Part shown: positions 30,055 through 38,887 of the stretch, one piece after another
How positions within the stretch are numbered: position 1 is the stretch's first letter
Layout of the letters: each line of letters begins with the position of its first letter
Assembly (NCBI GenBank): GCA_031549885.1
Contig: JAVBPD010000075.1
Location: 3,869-67,868 of the forward strand
Direction: 5' to 3'
Source of the DNA: WQUF01 sp031549885
GTDB taxonomy: Bacteria; Bacillota; Clostridia; Clostridiales; Clostridiaceae
Length of the DNA: 64,000 nucleotides
Notes under the pieces: model-generated
What the model was told of the DNA's origin: nothing
The model's database searches: none
The model's input: only the letters and a program-made list of their open reading frames with translations
Program-made: the position numbers and the translations under genes

Positions 30055-30765
30055 TTAATAATTACATACTATAGTTCCAATTTTTTCACCAGAAATAGCT
30101 CTTAAAATGCTATCTTCTTCGTTTAAGCCAAAAATTATTATAGGTATGTTATTATCCATGCATAAGGACGCTGCTGTTGAATCAATAACTTGCAAACCCA
30201 TTTCTAAGACATTAAGATAAGTCAATTTTTCAAATTTTTTAGCATCATCATATTTATTAGGGTCTTTATCATATACTCCATCAACATTTTTAGCAAGGAG
30301 TATAACATTTGCTTCTATTTCAGCTGCTCTAAGCGCTGCAACAGTATCTGTGGTAAAATAAGGATTACCAGACCCTGCCCCAAATATAACTACTCTTCCT
30401 TTTTCTAAATGCCTCATAGCTCTTCTTCTGATAAAAGGTTCAGCAATTTCTCTCATTTCAATTGCAGTTTGAACTCTTGTTTGAACATTAAGTCTTTCTA
30501 AAGAATCTTGAAGAGCAAGTGCATTGATACATGTGCCAAGCATTCCCATGTGATCTGCTGTGGTTCTATCCATGCCTTTTCCATCTCGTCCTCTCCAGAT
30601 ATTCCCACCACCAATTACAATTCCAACTTCAACTCCAAGATCCACTATTTTCTTTATCTCTTTACCAACTTTTTGAACTATTTCAAAATCTATTCCAAAA
30701 CCCTTTTCTCCTGCAAGAGCTTCACCTGAAAGTTTAAGCATAACCCTTTTATATTTAGCTAACAT
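30055..30765 (-). CDS. pyrH: UMP kinase
   Basis: Amino-acid-kinase-fold enzyme making UDP from UMP, needed for UTP, CTP and wall precursors. The 236-residue protein has [15 protein letters not shown] at the N-terminus, [30 protein letters not shown] and the [18 protein letters not shown] segment ([18 protein letters not shown]). All are typical bacterial UMP kinase motifs. The start follows an AGGAGG site. It is downstream of tsf, separated by a hairpin terminator. Confidence 0.98.
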   Translation of the reverse strand: MLAKYKRVMLKLSGEALAGEKGFGIDFEIVQKVGKEIKKIVDLGVEVGIVIGGGNIWRGRDGKGMDRTTADHMGMLGTCINALALQDSLERLNVQTRVQTAIEMREIAEPFIRRRAMRHLEKGRVVIFGAGSGNPYFTTDTVAALRAAEIEANVILLAKNVDGVYDKDPNKYDDAKKFEKLTYLNVLEMGLQVIDSTAASLCMDNNIPIIIFGLNEEDSILRAISGEKIGTIVCNY

Positions 30766-30832
30766 ATATATTATACCTCCTGAAGTAATATTTTCAAATC
30801 ATTTTACAGTGTTTTTTAATTTTCTAAAAAAA

Positions 30833-30850
30833 GGGAACAATATCGTTCCC
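30833..30850 (-). terminator. Intrinsic terminator after tsf
   Basis: A 6-bp core stem (GGGAAC with GTTCCC) with a 6-base loop, flanked by AAAAGG and TTTTTTT on the minus strand, in the 131-base tsf-pyrH gap. It resembles a complete intrinsic terminator. Confidence 0.75.
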
Positions 30851-30896
30851 CCTTTTAATAACATATAATTTAAAATAACAACTATAATAGGTTCTC

Positions 30897-31820
30897 TTAA
30901 TTTCCCTTAATTTGTTTTTGTACTTCAGCGGCAAAATCTACCTCTTCTTTTTCTATTCCTTCTCCTCTTTCAAACCTTGCAAACTCAGTACATTTAATCT
31001 CGCAACCAATTTCCTTTGATTTTTCCAAAATTAATTTTGAAATTGAATAGTCTTGATCTCTAACCCAAGCTTGCTCAAGCAAACATTTTTCTTTATAATA
31101 CTTTTGAATCTTTCCTTCAACCATTCTATCAGCTATATTTTCTGGTTTGCCTTCATTCATAGCTTGAACTTTATAAATTTCTCTTTCTTTCTTTAAAGTA
31201 TCTTCATCTACAAAGCTTCTATCTAAATATATTGGAAACGCAGCTGCAACTTGCATAGCAATATCTTTTCCCAATTGTAATAACACATCATTTTGATTAT
31301 TGCATTCTAATTTAACAAGAACGCCAATTTTTCCACCTGCATGTATATAGCTATTTATTATTCCATCAGAAACATTAAATTTTGAAGCTCTTCTTAATGT
31401 CATATTTTCTTTAAGCATTGCAATTAAATTAATAATTGAATCTTTAATAGCTATATCTTCTTCTGAGATTTTTTCATTTAATAAATCCTCTAAACTAGTA
31501 CATTTAGAATCTAGATATTTAATAGCTATATCATTAGCTAATTTTTTAAAATCATCATTAGCAGCTACAAAGTCTGTTTCACAATTTAATTCTATTAAAA
31601 CCCCTGTTTTATTATCATCTGAAACTTTAGCAACTATTATACCTTCAGAAGCAACTCTTCCAGATTTTTTTACAGCAGCAGCAAGCCCCTTTTCTCTCAA
31701 TATCTCTATTGCCTTTTCTTCATTACCTTCTGCTTGAACAAGAGCTTTTTTACAATCCATCATTCCTGCACCGGTTTTTTGCCTTAACTCGTTAACCATA
31801 GTAGCTGTTACATTAGCCAT
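30897..31820 (-). CDS. tsf: Elongation factor Ts
   Basis: Nucleotide exchange factor for EF-Tu. The 307-residue protein begins MANVTATMVNELRQKTGAGM and has the MDCKKALVQAEGNEEKAIEI UBA-like segment, LIELNCETDFVAANDDF, and the C-terminal HVGGKIGV-type region (YIHAGGKIGVLVKLECNN). The long form with two dimerisation-type domains is normal. The start has an AGGAGG site. It is paired with rpsB, with a possible attenuator hairpin in the 82-base gap. Confidence 0.98.
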   Translation of the reverse strand: MANVTATMVNELRQKTGAGMMDCKKALVQAEGNEEKAIEILREKGLAAAVKKSGRVASEGIIVAKVSDDNKTGVLIELNCETDFVAANDDFKKLANDIAIKYLDSKCTSLEDLLNEKISEEDIAIKDSIINLIAMLKENMTLRRASKFNVSDGIINSYIHAGGKIGVLVKLECNNQNDVLLQLGKDIAMQVAAAFPIYLDRSFVDEDTLKKEREIYKVQAMNEGKPENIADRMVEGKIQKYYKEKCLLEQAWVRDQDYSISKLILEKSKEIGCEIKCTEFARFERGEGIEKEEVDFAAEVQKQIKGN

Positions 31821-31856
31821 TTTAATTCCTCCTAAACTGTTTTAAGTATTTTATAA

Positions 31857-31884
31857 AAGGTAAATGAGAATACCCATCTACCTT
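31857..31884 (-). terminator. Possible attenuator hairpin between rpsB and tsf
   Basis: AAGGTA-ATG pairs with CAT-TACCTT across one mismatch, giving nine base pairs with an 8-base loop. The following minus-strand bases (TTATAAAATAC) are only partly T-rich, so termination would be incomplete. Confidence 0.45.
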
Positions 31885-31902
31885 CAAATTTCATATATGG
31901 TA

Positions 31903-32601
31903 TTAAGCTGATTGTTCTCCTTGTCTTGCTTCAATAACTGCATCTGCAATTTTTGATGCTATTAATTTAACTGCTCTTATAGCATCATCATTTCCAGGAA
32001 TAACATAATCTGCTTCATCTGGATCACAATTTGTATCAACAATTGCAACAATTGGAATTCCAAGTATTTTTGCTTCATCAATAGCATTTTTTTCTTTTCT
32101 TGGATCAATTACAAAAATAGCGCCTACATTATCTGTATCAAGATTTTTAATTCCGCCTAGATTCTTAATTAGCTTATCTTTTTCATGTTTTAACTTGATA
32201 ACTTCTTTCTTTGGTAAAACGTCAAACGTGCCATCATTTTCCATTTCTTCAAGTTTCTCAAGTTGTCTTATTCTGCCTTTAATAGTCTTAAAGTTTGTTA
32301 GCATTCCTCCAAGCCATCTATTATTTACATAGTGCATGTTGCATCTAATAGCTTCCTCTTGAACTGCTTCTTGAGCTTGCTTCTTTGTGCCAACAAAAAT
32401 AACTTCTTTTCCTTCTTCTACAACAGATTTAATGAATTCATAAGCAGCATCAATTTTAGCAACAGTTTTTTGCAGGTCGATAATATAGATACCATTTCTT
32501 TCTGTAAAGATGTATTGACCCATTTTAGGGTTCCATCTTCTAGTTTGATGTCCAAAATGAACACCAGCTTCGAGCAATTGTTTCATTGAAATTACTGACA
32601 T
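31903..32601 (-). CDS. rpsB: 30S ribosomal protein uS2
   Basis: Small-subunit protein needed for S1-type interactions and 30S assembly. The 232-residue protein begins [20 protein letters not shown] and includes [48 protein letters not shown] and the [20 protein letters not shown] region. It starts after an AAGGAGG site and has its own promoter and a structured leader of about 95 bases. codY lies upstream in the same direction. Confidence 0.98.
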   Translation of the reverse strand: MSVISMKQLLEAGVHFGHQTRRWNPKMGQYIFTERNGIYIIDLQKTVAKIDAAYEFIKSVVEEGKEVIFVGTKKQAQEAVQEEAIRCNMHYVNNRWLGGMLTNFKTIKGRIRQLEKLEEMENDGTFDVLPKKEVIKLKHEKDKLIKNLGGIKNLDTDNVGAIFVIDPRKEKNAIDEAKILGIPIVAIVDTNCDPDEADYVIPGNDDAIRAVKLIASKIADAVIEARQGEQSA

Positions 32602-32613
32602 ATTTATCCTCCT

Positions 32614-32669
32614 TAGGTTATATCCTCCACCATTGACCTATGACATACTATTTCTAGCACCTTGTCATA
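32614..32669 (-). promoter_or_regulatory. Structured rpsB leader with a second ribosome-site-like element
   Basis: The leader has a 7-bp hairpin (TATGACA with TGTCATA, 32669-32639), then a possible TAGGT/ACCTA stem whose loop presents GTGGAGGA, a second ribosome-site-like sequence about 20 bases before the real AAGGAGG. Such a layout suits autogenous control by S2, but no named family was recognised. Confidence 0.4.
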
Positions 32670-32701
32670 ACAAAAATGATGTGTGTATTTTTTCGTAAGT
32701 A

Positions 32702-32730
32702 ATTATATCACAACATACTTTAATCTTCAA
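32702..32730 (-). promoter_or_regulatory. Promoter of rpsB-tsf
   Basis: On the minus strand TTGAAG (32730-32725) and a perfect TATAAT (32707-32702) are 17 bases apart, placing the start near 32695. It lies just before the end of codY. Confidence 0.75.
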
Positions 32731-32733
32731 CGA

Positions 32734-33510
32734 TTATTTATTTATTATAGCTTCTTGTAACATATTAATTGGCACTAAAAATTTGATACTTGTTCCTTTA
32801 ACTCCTAATGACTTTGTTTGTATTATACTTGCACCTTCTAATTTTCTTAAAGCATTTACAATGACTGATCTTGTTATTCTAGCTTTGTCAGCTACCTTTG
32901 ATCCAACTAAAATCCCATCATTTCCATTCAATTCATTTATTATGTACTCAATTGCTTTAACTTCAGAATATGACAAAATACTTATAACTGAAATAATATC
33001 CTCATTCTTTTTTAAAATATTAAAATGTTCTGCTTTTTGGTGAGCAGTTTCTAATAAAAATATGTATGATGAAATTATTTCATATATTATTTCATCTTCT
33101 TGTACAAACTTAAAATTATACTTAAATAGCAATATAGAAATATATCTAGAATTTTCTATATCTATAGGAATTAAGACCCCATAACATTTATCTGATTTTG
33201 TACAATTATACTCATCAAATAAACTTAAATCATTGTAATTAAAATTAAATAAAATATCTTTTATAGAATTTATCTTTTTAATTGTGTTTTCTCTAATTTT
33301 ATTTTCATCTTCCATTATAGCCCAACATGAATTTTGTGGTATCATGGTATATTTAGAAAATAATATTTCTCCGAGGTTATTTATAACAATACCACTGCAG
33401 TCCATATTTTCATAAAAATAATTTAATAAATTATTTATAAATTCACTCAAAGACTGAAAACCTTTAGCAACATTTAAAAACATTCGAATCTTGTAGAAAG
33501 TAGAATTCAT
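32734..33510 (-). CDS. codY: GTP-sensing global transcriptional repressor CodY
   Basis: Represses nitrogen, amino-acid and stationary-phase genes when GTP and branched-chain amino acids are abundant. The 258-residue protein has an N-terminal GAF domain (about 1-155), a linker helix, and a C-terminal winged helix with VADKARITRSVIVNALRKLE and the SLGVKGTSIKFLV wing, which are highly conserved in CodY. It starts at ATG after an AAGGAG site. It sits between topA and rpsB as in other Clostridia; in Bacillus it belongs to the xerC-clpQ-clpY-codY operon instead. Confidence 0.96.
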   Translation of the reverse strand: MNSTFYKIRMFLNVAKGFQSLSEFINNLLNYFYENMDCSGIVINNLGEILFSKYTMIPQNSCWAIMEDENKIRENTIKKINSIKDILFNFNYNDLSLFDEYNCTKSDKCYGVLIPIDIENSRYISILLFKYNFKFVQEDEIIYEIISSYIFLLETAHQKAEHFNILKKNEDIISVISILSYSEVKAIEYIINELNGNDGILVGSKVADKARITRSVIVNALRKLEGASIIQTKSLGVKGTSIKFLVPINMLQEAIINK

Positions 33511-33562
33511 CCCAAATACTCCTTATCATTTGTTGTGAACATACAAAAAATCCATAAAAATA

Positions 33563-35650
33563 TTATGCCTTGGCCTTCTTTGTATTGCTTTTTTCCTTTG
33601 AAGGACAGTTATTATTTGAACAAATTGTATATGTGCCCTTTGCTTTTGAAGATCTTTTTACCATTATGGATCCGCAAACACTGCAAATTTCATTTACAGG
33701 CTCATACCAGCTTACAAAATCACAATTTGGATAGTTTGAGCATCCATAAAATGTCTTTCCTTTTTTACTTTTTCTTATTTGAATATCTCCTTGGCATTTA
33801 GGACATTTAACATCTAATTTTTTAATTATAGGTTTTGTATTTTTACATTCCGGATAATTAGGACAGGCTAAAAATTCTCCAAATCTTCCTCTTTTTATTA
33901 CCATCATTTTCCCACATTTATCACATGGAACATCGCTAACTTCATCTTCAATTGTAATTTTTGATACTTCTTTCTCAGCAATATCAACATTTTCTTTAAA
34001 TGGATTAAAGAAATCCTTTATTATTTTTTTCCAATCAGAATTTCCATCTTCTATTAAGTCTAATTTATTTTCCATATCTGCTGTAAAATCAATATCTACT
34101 ATGGATTTAAAATATTTTTCCATAATGCTATTTACTATAATTCCAAGCTCAGTAGGCGTAAATAATTTTTTTTCCTTTTCAACATATTTTCTAGCAAGAA
34201 GTGTGGAAATAGTTGGCGCATAAGTACTTGGTCTTCCTATGCCATTTTCTTCTAAAAATTTAACAAGGGATCCTTCTGTAAATCTAGGAGGAGGTTGAGT
34301 AAAATGCTGTTTACCATTAATAGAATTATATTTTAACTCTTCACCTTCTTTAACTAAAGGAATACTTTGTTCATCTTCTTCATTTTCAGTGACATAGCTA
34401 TACAATTTCATAAAACCATCAAAAATAATTTTACTTCCTGAAGATCGTAAAATGTATTTACCATTTTCAACTTCTATAGTTTTTATTTCATATTCACAAT
34501 TTGCCATTTGACTTGCTACAAATCTTTCCCAAATTAGTTTATATAATTTATACTGTTCATCAGGTAAAGATAATTTAACTAAATCTGGTGTTATTAAAAC
34601 ATCAGATGGCCTAATAGCTTCGTGAGCATCTTGTGTGTTTTTTTTGCTTTTATAAACCCTGTAATTTTCAGGTACATATTCTTTGCCATAGTTTTTATTA
34701 ACAAAATTAAGACATGATTTTTGTGCTTCATTTGATATTCTAGTTGAATCTGTTCTCATATATGTAATAAGCCCTACTGTGCCATGCCCTTCAACTGTAA
34801 CACCTTCATATAACTTCTGAGCTATATTCATAGTTCTCTTAGTTGTAAAATTTAATTTTTTATATGCATCTTGTTGAAGTGTGCTAGTTATAAATGGAGG
34901 CAATGGACTTTTAGTTCTTTTATTAATTTTAATTGATTTTACAATAAATTTTCCACTTTTTAATTCTTCTATAATTTTATCTGCTTCTTCTTTATTTGAA
35001 ATTTCAATTTTTTCTTTATTAAGTAAGGCTAATTTTAAAATAAAATTTGGATAACCTTTAACTACAACTTCTATTGTCCAAAACTCTCTTGGCTTAAAAT
35101 TTCTTATTTCTTCTTCTCTTTCACATATAATTTTCATGGCAACAGATTGAACTCTTCCAGCGCTTAAGCCCCACTTTACTTTTCTCCATAAAATTGGACT
35201 TATTTCATATCCAACTAGCCTATCTAATACTCTCCTTGCTTGTTGAGCATCTACTAAATTCATATTAACTTTCCTGGGATTCTTAATTGCATTTTTAACT
35301 GCTGTTTTTGTTATCTCATTAAATTCTATTCTAAAAACTTTACTTTCATCTGCTTTTAATATATTGTTTAAATGCCATGAAATAGCTTCTCCCTCTCTAT
35401 CTGGGTCAGTAGCTAAATATATTTTTTCAGACTTTTTTGATGCTTTTTTTAGTTTATCTATTATATCGCCTTTACCTCTTATAGTAATATATTTAGGTTC
35501 AAAATTATTTTCTATATCTATTCCTAACTGACTTTTAGGTAAATCTCTAACATGGCCAAGGGAAGCAATAACTTTATAAGTACTACCTAGATATTTTTCA
35601 ATTGTCTTAGCTTTTGCCGCTGATTCTACTATAACTAATCTTTCTCCCAT
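33563..35650 (-). CDS. topA: DNA topoisomerase I
   Basis: Type IA topoisomerase relaxing negative supercoils. From ATG 35650 the protein has 695 residues: a TOPRIM domain (GERLVIVESAAKAKTIEKYL, then ATDPDREGEAISWHL with the acidic metal ligands), the active-site tyrosine region GLITYMRTDSTR, and three C-terminal zinc ribbons (CDKCGKM...CPNYPEC; CPKCQGD...CSNYPNC; CSVCGS...CSNNNC). The open frame extends to 35701 inside dprA, but MGERLVIVES is the usual N-terminus. The ribosome site lies unusually far away: AGGGGG ends about 24 bases upstream, with a short hairpin between. Confidence 0.97.
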   Translation of the reverse strand: MGERLVIVESAAKAKTIEKYLGSTYKVIASLGHVRDLPKSQLGIDIENNFEPKYITIRGKGDIIDKLKKASKKSEKIYLATDPDREGEAISWHLNNILKADESKVFRIEFNEITKTAVKNAIKNPRKVNMNLVDAQQARRVLDRLVGYEISPILWRKVKWGLSAGRVQSVAMKIICEREEEIRNFKPREFWTIEVVVKGYPNFILKLALLNKEKIEISNKEEADKIIEELKSGKFIVKSIKINKRTKSPLPPFITSTLQQDAYKKLNFTTKRTMNIAQKLYEGVTVEGHGTVGLITYMRTDSTRISNEAQKSCLNFVNKNYGKEYVPENYRVYKSKKNTQDAHEAIRPSDVLITPDLVKLSLPDEQYKLYKLIWERFVASQMANCEYEIKTIEVENGKYILRSSGSKIIFDGFMKLYSYVTENEEDEQSIPLVKEGEELKYNSINGKQHFTQPPPRFTEGSLVKFLEENGIGRPSTYAPTISTLLARKYVEKEKKLFTPTELGIIVNSIMEKYFKSIVDIDFTADMENKLDLIEDGNSDWKKIIKDFFNPFKENVDIAEKEVSKITIEDEVSDVPCDKCGKMMVIKRGRFGEFLACPNYPECKNTKPIIKKLDVKCPKCQGDIQIRKSKKGKTFYGCSNYPNCDFVSWYEPVNEICSVCGSIMVKRSSKAKGTYTICSNNNCPSKEKSNTKKAKA

Positions 35651-35655
35651 AAGAC

Positions 35656-35682
35656 ACCGATTAACTCGGTACGCACCCCCTA
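35656..35682 (-). promoter_or_regulatory. topA ribosome site with hairpin spacer
   Basis: On the minus strand TAGGGGGTG (35682-35674) is followed by ACCGA-GTTAA-TCGGT (35670-35656), a 5-bp hairpin, then six bases including the start ATG approach (35655-35651). Folding the 15-base hairpin leaves about nine unpaired bases between ribosome site and ATG, a normal spacing. Inference from sequence only. Confidence 0.45.
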
Positions 35683-35687
35683 AAACG

Positions 35688-36707
35688 TTATTCATTAACA
35701 CATTTTACATAATAATTTCCTACAATACAAGTAATTTTATTTTTAAATTGTAAATTGAGCAATAGTATGTTTAATTTTTCATAATCTATTTTACTATACT
35801 TTTTTATATCTTCTAGATGTTTTGGTGTAAAATTAATAAATTGTAGTATTTTTTTTTCATCTTCAGATAGAATACTCTCATCTTCTAATATTTCCTTGCC
35901 AAAATATGTACTTAAATCATCCTTTGATGTATACATTAATGAACCTTCTTTTATTAAATTATTACATCCCTTATAGTTATTTTCAGTTACATTTCCAGGT
36001 ACTACCATAACATCTTTCCCAAGTTCAAGTGCGAATGTAGCAGTATAAAGCGACCCACTTTTTTCTGTTGCTTCTGTAATTATTATTAACTTGCTTAATG
36101 CGCTTATTATTCTATTTCTTTGAGGAAAATTTTTTGGAAATGGTGGATAGCCTAGTGGAAATTCACTAATTACAAGCCCATCTTCTGCAATCTTATCTAT
36201 TAGTTTTTTATTTTCCATAGGATAGTATATATCTATTCCGCATCCAAGCACTGCTATGGTTTTATTGTGTTTTTCAATTGCCACTCTATGAGCAATTGAA
36301 TCTATTCCCCTTGCTGCTCCACTTACTATAGTAATATTCATAAGTGATAGATAATTTGAAATAGATTTGGTAATAGCACTTCCATAATATGAACACTTCC
36401 TAGAACCAACAATTGCAGCCGTTTCAGTCTTTACAAGATTTAAATCACCTTTATAATAGATAATTGCAGGTGGCATATATAAATTCATTAGATCTTTTGG
36501 ATAATCATCATCACCATATATTGTAAAACTAATTTTTTTATCATGGATTTTATTTAAAAATTCTTCTACCTTTTCATCAGTTGGTAAAATACCCTTTGGC
36601 ATATTCTTAAGATCTAAATTTTTAACACCATTTTGAGATCTTAAAATTTCTAACTTTTTTTCATTTCCTAGTTCTAATAATGCAAAAACGATTTTTTCTT
36701 TATTCAT
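35688..36707 (-). CDS. dprA: DNA-processing protein DprA
   Basis: Binds incoming single-stranded DNA and loads RecA during natural transformation. From ATG 36707, three bases after GGAGGT, the product has 339 residues with the Rossmann-like core: ETAAIVGSRKCSYYG near residue 105, VSGAARGIDSIAHR, AVLGCGIDIYYP, and SEFPLGYPPFPKNFPQRNRII, the DprA signature. A C-terminal winged-helix-like domain follows. A frame extension to 36731 is not supported. It overlaps no neighbour but ends just before the topA ribosome site, and it is divergent from comM, giving two transformation-related genes back to back. Confidence 0.96.
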   Translation of the reverse strand: MNKEKIVFALLELGNEKKLEILRSQNGVKNLDLKNMPKGILPTDEKVEEFLNKIHDKKISFTIYGDDDYPKDLMNLYMPPAIIYYKGDLNLVKTETAAIVGSRKCSYYGSAITKSISNYLSLMNITIVSGAARGIDSIAHRVAIEKHNKTIAVLGCGIDIYYPMENKKLIDKIAEDGLVISEFPLGYPPFPKNFPQRNRIISALSKLIIITEATEKSGSLYTATFALELGKDVMVVPGNVTENNYKGCNNLIKEGSLMYTSKDDLSTYFGKEILEDESILSEDEKKILQFINFTPKHLEDIKKYSKIDYEKLNILLLNLQFKNKITCIVGNYYVKCVNE

Positions 36708-36831
36708 TTTACCTCCAAGAATAATTTTCATTACTGTTTTTTTAAAATTATTACCATATTAGCCCTTAATATTCCCATTTAGTGTTTAAAAAAAAATCAA
36801 GCTGTCAATATTTCAATTAAGAGGTGAAATT

Positions 36832-38325
36832 ATGTATCAAGAATTATCCAGTTCAACATTTTTAGGCATTAATGGTTTTATAATAAAAGTAGAAGTCCAT
36901 ATTTCAAATGGTTTACCCACATTTAACATTGTAGGACTTGGTGATGCTGCTGTTAGAGAATCTAAAGTAAGAGTCAGATGTGCAATTATAAATTCCGGAT
37001 TTATATTTCCTCCTGGTAAAATAATAGTAAATTTATCACCAGGAAATATAAGAAAAATAGGCACTCATTTTGATGTTGCAATTGCTACTTCAATTTTACT
37101 AGCATCTAATCAAATAAATATAGACTCAAATGGGAAAATTTTTATAGGAGAATTATCACTTTCAGGTGAGATAAAGCCAGTTAAAGGTGTTCTGCCAATG
37201 GCTATAGAAGCACTTCAAAAAAATATTGATAATGTTGTATTGCCCCTTGACAATCTAAAAGAATGTTCAATACTAAATGATATAAATTTTTATCCTTTGA
37301 AGCATTTAAAAGATTTGAAAAAAGGCCTTAAAAAAATTGTTTTAAAACAATTTGATACAAGAGATGAAAGAAATTTTGATATAGATATATCTTCAATTAT
37401 GGGTCATGAATTTGCAAAAAGGGGGCTTGAAATATCAGCAGCAGGAAAACATCCTCTTTTGCTAATTGGATCGCCTGGCTCTGGCAAAACAATGCTAGCA
37501 AGATCAATATGTTCAATCCTTCCAGAATTAACAAAGGAAGAAGCCATAGAAGTAAGCAAAATATACAGCATAATTGGTTTATTAAAAGATAATAATATTT
37601 TATCTTTAACACCACCCTTTAGAGACCCTCATCATACAACTACTCCAATTGCCATGGCAGGTGGAGGCAATACTTTAAACCCTGGAGAAATTAGTTTAGC
37701 GCACAACGGAGTATTATTTTTAGATGAAATAATAGAATTTAAAAAATCTGCTATTGAAGTATTAAGACAGCCTATAGAAGATAGCAGAATAAAGATTTCA
37801 AAATCCTATGGTACTATAGAGTATCCTTCAAATTTTCTTTTAATTGCTGCATTGAATCCTTGCGCTTGCGGATATTTTGGATCTAATGCAAAAAAATGTA
37901 CATGTAGTGAAAGTGAAATAAAAAATTATTTAAAGAAATTATCAGGTCCAATTATTGATAGATTTGATATGTCACTTAGCATTTCAAGCATTTCATTTGA
38001 GGAAATTAAAAGTCGAAAACGCCAATTACATTCTAATGAAATTAAAGAAAGAGTCATAGAAGCAAGAGAAAGGCAAAAATATAGATATAAAAATTTAAAA
38101 ATAAAGTATAATAATCAATTATCTGGAGATCATTTATATGAATATTGCAAATTAGATAATGAAAGTGAGGAATTTCTAGAAAGTCTATATAGAGATTTTG
38201 GATTCTCTCTTCGTAGTTTTAACAACATAATCAAAGTTTCAAGGACCATATCTGATCTAAATAATGAAGAATACATCAATAAAAAACATATAATTGAAGC
38301 GCTTAATTACAAGGTATCCATTTAA
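36832..38325 (+). CDS. comM: Magnesium chelatase-like AAA+ helicase ComM/YifB
   Basis: Hexameric helicase that promotes branch migration during integration of transforming DNA. The 497-residue protein has the N-terminal ChlI-like domain (GLPTFNIVGLGDAAVRESK), a Walker A GSPGSGKT near residue 213, Walker B VLFLDEIIEF, the sensor segment LNPCACGYFG with paired cysteines (GYFGSNAKKCTCSESEI), and a C-terminal helical domain. It starts after a GAGGTGAAATT ribosome site. It is divergent from dprA, 124 bases apart, and followed by yraN. Confidence 0.95.
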   Translation: MYQELSSSTFLGINGFIIKVEVHISNGLPTFNIVGLGDAAVRESKVRVRCAIINSGFIFPPGKIIVNLSPGNIRKIGTHFDVAIATSILLASNQINIDSNGKIFIGELSLSGEIKPVKGVLPMAIEALQKNIDNVVLPLDNLKECSILNDINFYPLKHLKDLKKGLKKIVLKQFDTRDERNFDIDISSIMGHEFAKRGLEISAAGKHPLLLIGSPGSGKTMLARSICSILPELTKEEAIEVSKIYSIIGLLKDNNILSLTPPFRDPHHTTTPIAMAGGGNTLNPGEISLAHNGVLFLDEIIEFKKSAIEVLRQPIEDSRIKISKSYGTIEYPSNFLLIAALNPCACGYFGSNAKKCTCSESEIKNYLKKLSGPIIDRFDMSLSISSISFEEIKSRKRQLHSNEIKERVIEARERQKYRYKNLKIKYNNQLSGDHLYEYCKLDNESEEFLESLYRDFGFSLRSFNNIIKVSRTISDLNNEEYINKKHIIEALNYKVSI

Positions 38326-38420
38326 TTCTAATAATCTTCAATTATTCATAATTTTATAGAAATACGAGTTTTTACATGATATAATTATACAAAACTGGAT
38401 ATAAGGGTTGATGAAAAAAT

Positions 38421-38810
38421 ATGATTTCTCATAATAAAAAACAGTTAGGAGATTTAGGAGAAAATTTAGCTCAAAGTTTTTTACTTTCTAGGGGCTATAT
38501 GATCTTAGATAGAAACTTCAGATGTAGATTAGAAAATGTTTATGGCGAAATTGATATCATTGCAAAGGACCAGGATTTTATCTGTTTTATTGAAGTTAAG
38601 ACAAGATTTGGCAACATTTACTCAAACCCTTCCGAATCAGTTACAAAAGTAAAGCAAAAAAAAATTTCTAATGTAGCTCAAATATACTTGCTTAAGAAAA
38701 AATTGACACGTTATAATGCTAGATTTGATGTTGTTGAACTTATATTTAACGTTGAAACTAGTAATTATTCCATTAAATTAATTAAAGATGCTTTTTATTG
38801 CAATCTATAA
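38421..38810 (+). CDS. yraN: YraN family (UPF0102) endonuclease-like protein
   Basis: Small protein of the restriction-endonuclease fold; the precise role is not established. The 129 residues begin with KKQLGDLGENLAQSFLLSRG and contain GEIDIIAKDQDFICFIEVKTR, which carries the E-D-ExK nuclease-type residues. Family length is normal. The ribosome site is a weak AAGGG about 12 bases upstream of the ATG. The comM-yraN pair is conserved and linked with dprA in many Clostridia, though usually in one direction. Confidence 0.92.
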   Translation: MISHNKKQLGDLGENLAQSFLLSRGYMILDRNFRCRLENVYGEIDIIAKDQDFICFIEVKTRFGNIYSNPSESVTKVKQKKISNVAQIYLLKKKLTRYNARFDVVELIFNVETSNYSIKLIKDAFYCNL

Positions 38811-38839
38811 TTTTCAAACTGTATAATATTAAAAAATAA

Positions 38840-38882
38840 AAACATTAAAGACAAAAGCATTTTAATATAGTCTTTAATGTTT
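38840..38882. terminator. Bidirectional terminator between yraN and manA
   Basis: A 13-bp perfect inverted repeat (AAACATTAAAGAC with GTCTTTAATGTTT) with a 17-base loop, flanked by A-rich and T-rich bases, lies between convergent genes. Confidence 0.75.
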
Positions 38883-38887
38883 TATTT

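Noticed and set aside
30765..30804. TTGAAA and TATAAT 16 bases apart directly before pyrH
   Set aside because: The -10 element overlaps the ribosome site and the start codon, so the transcript would lack the ribosome site. Taken as a chance match within the AGGAGGTATAAT sequence.
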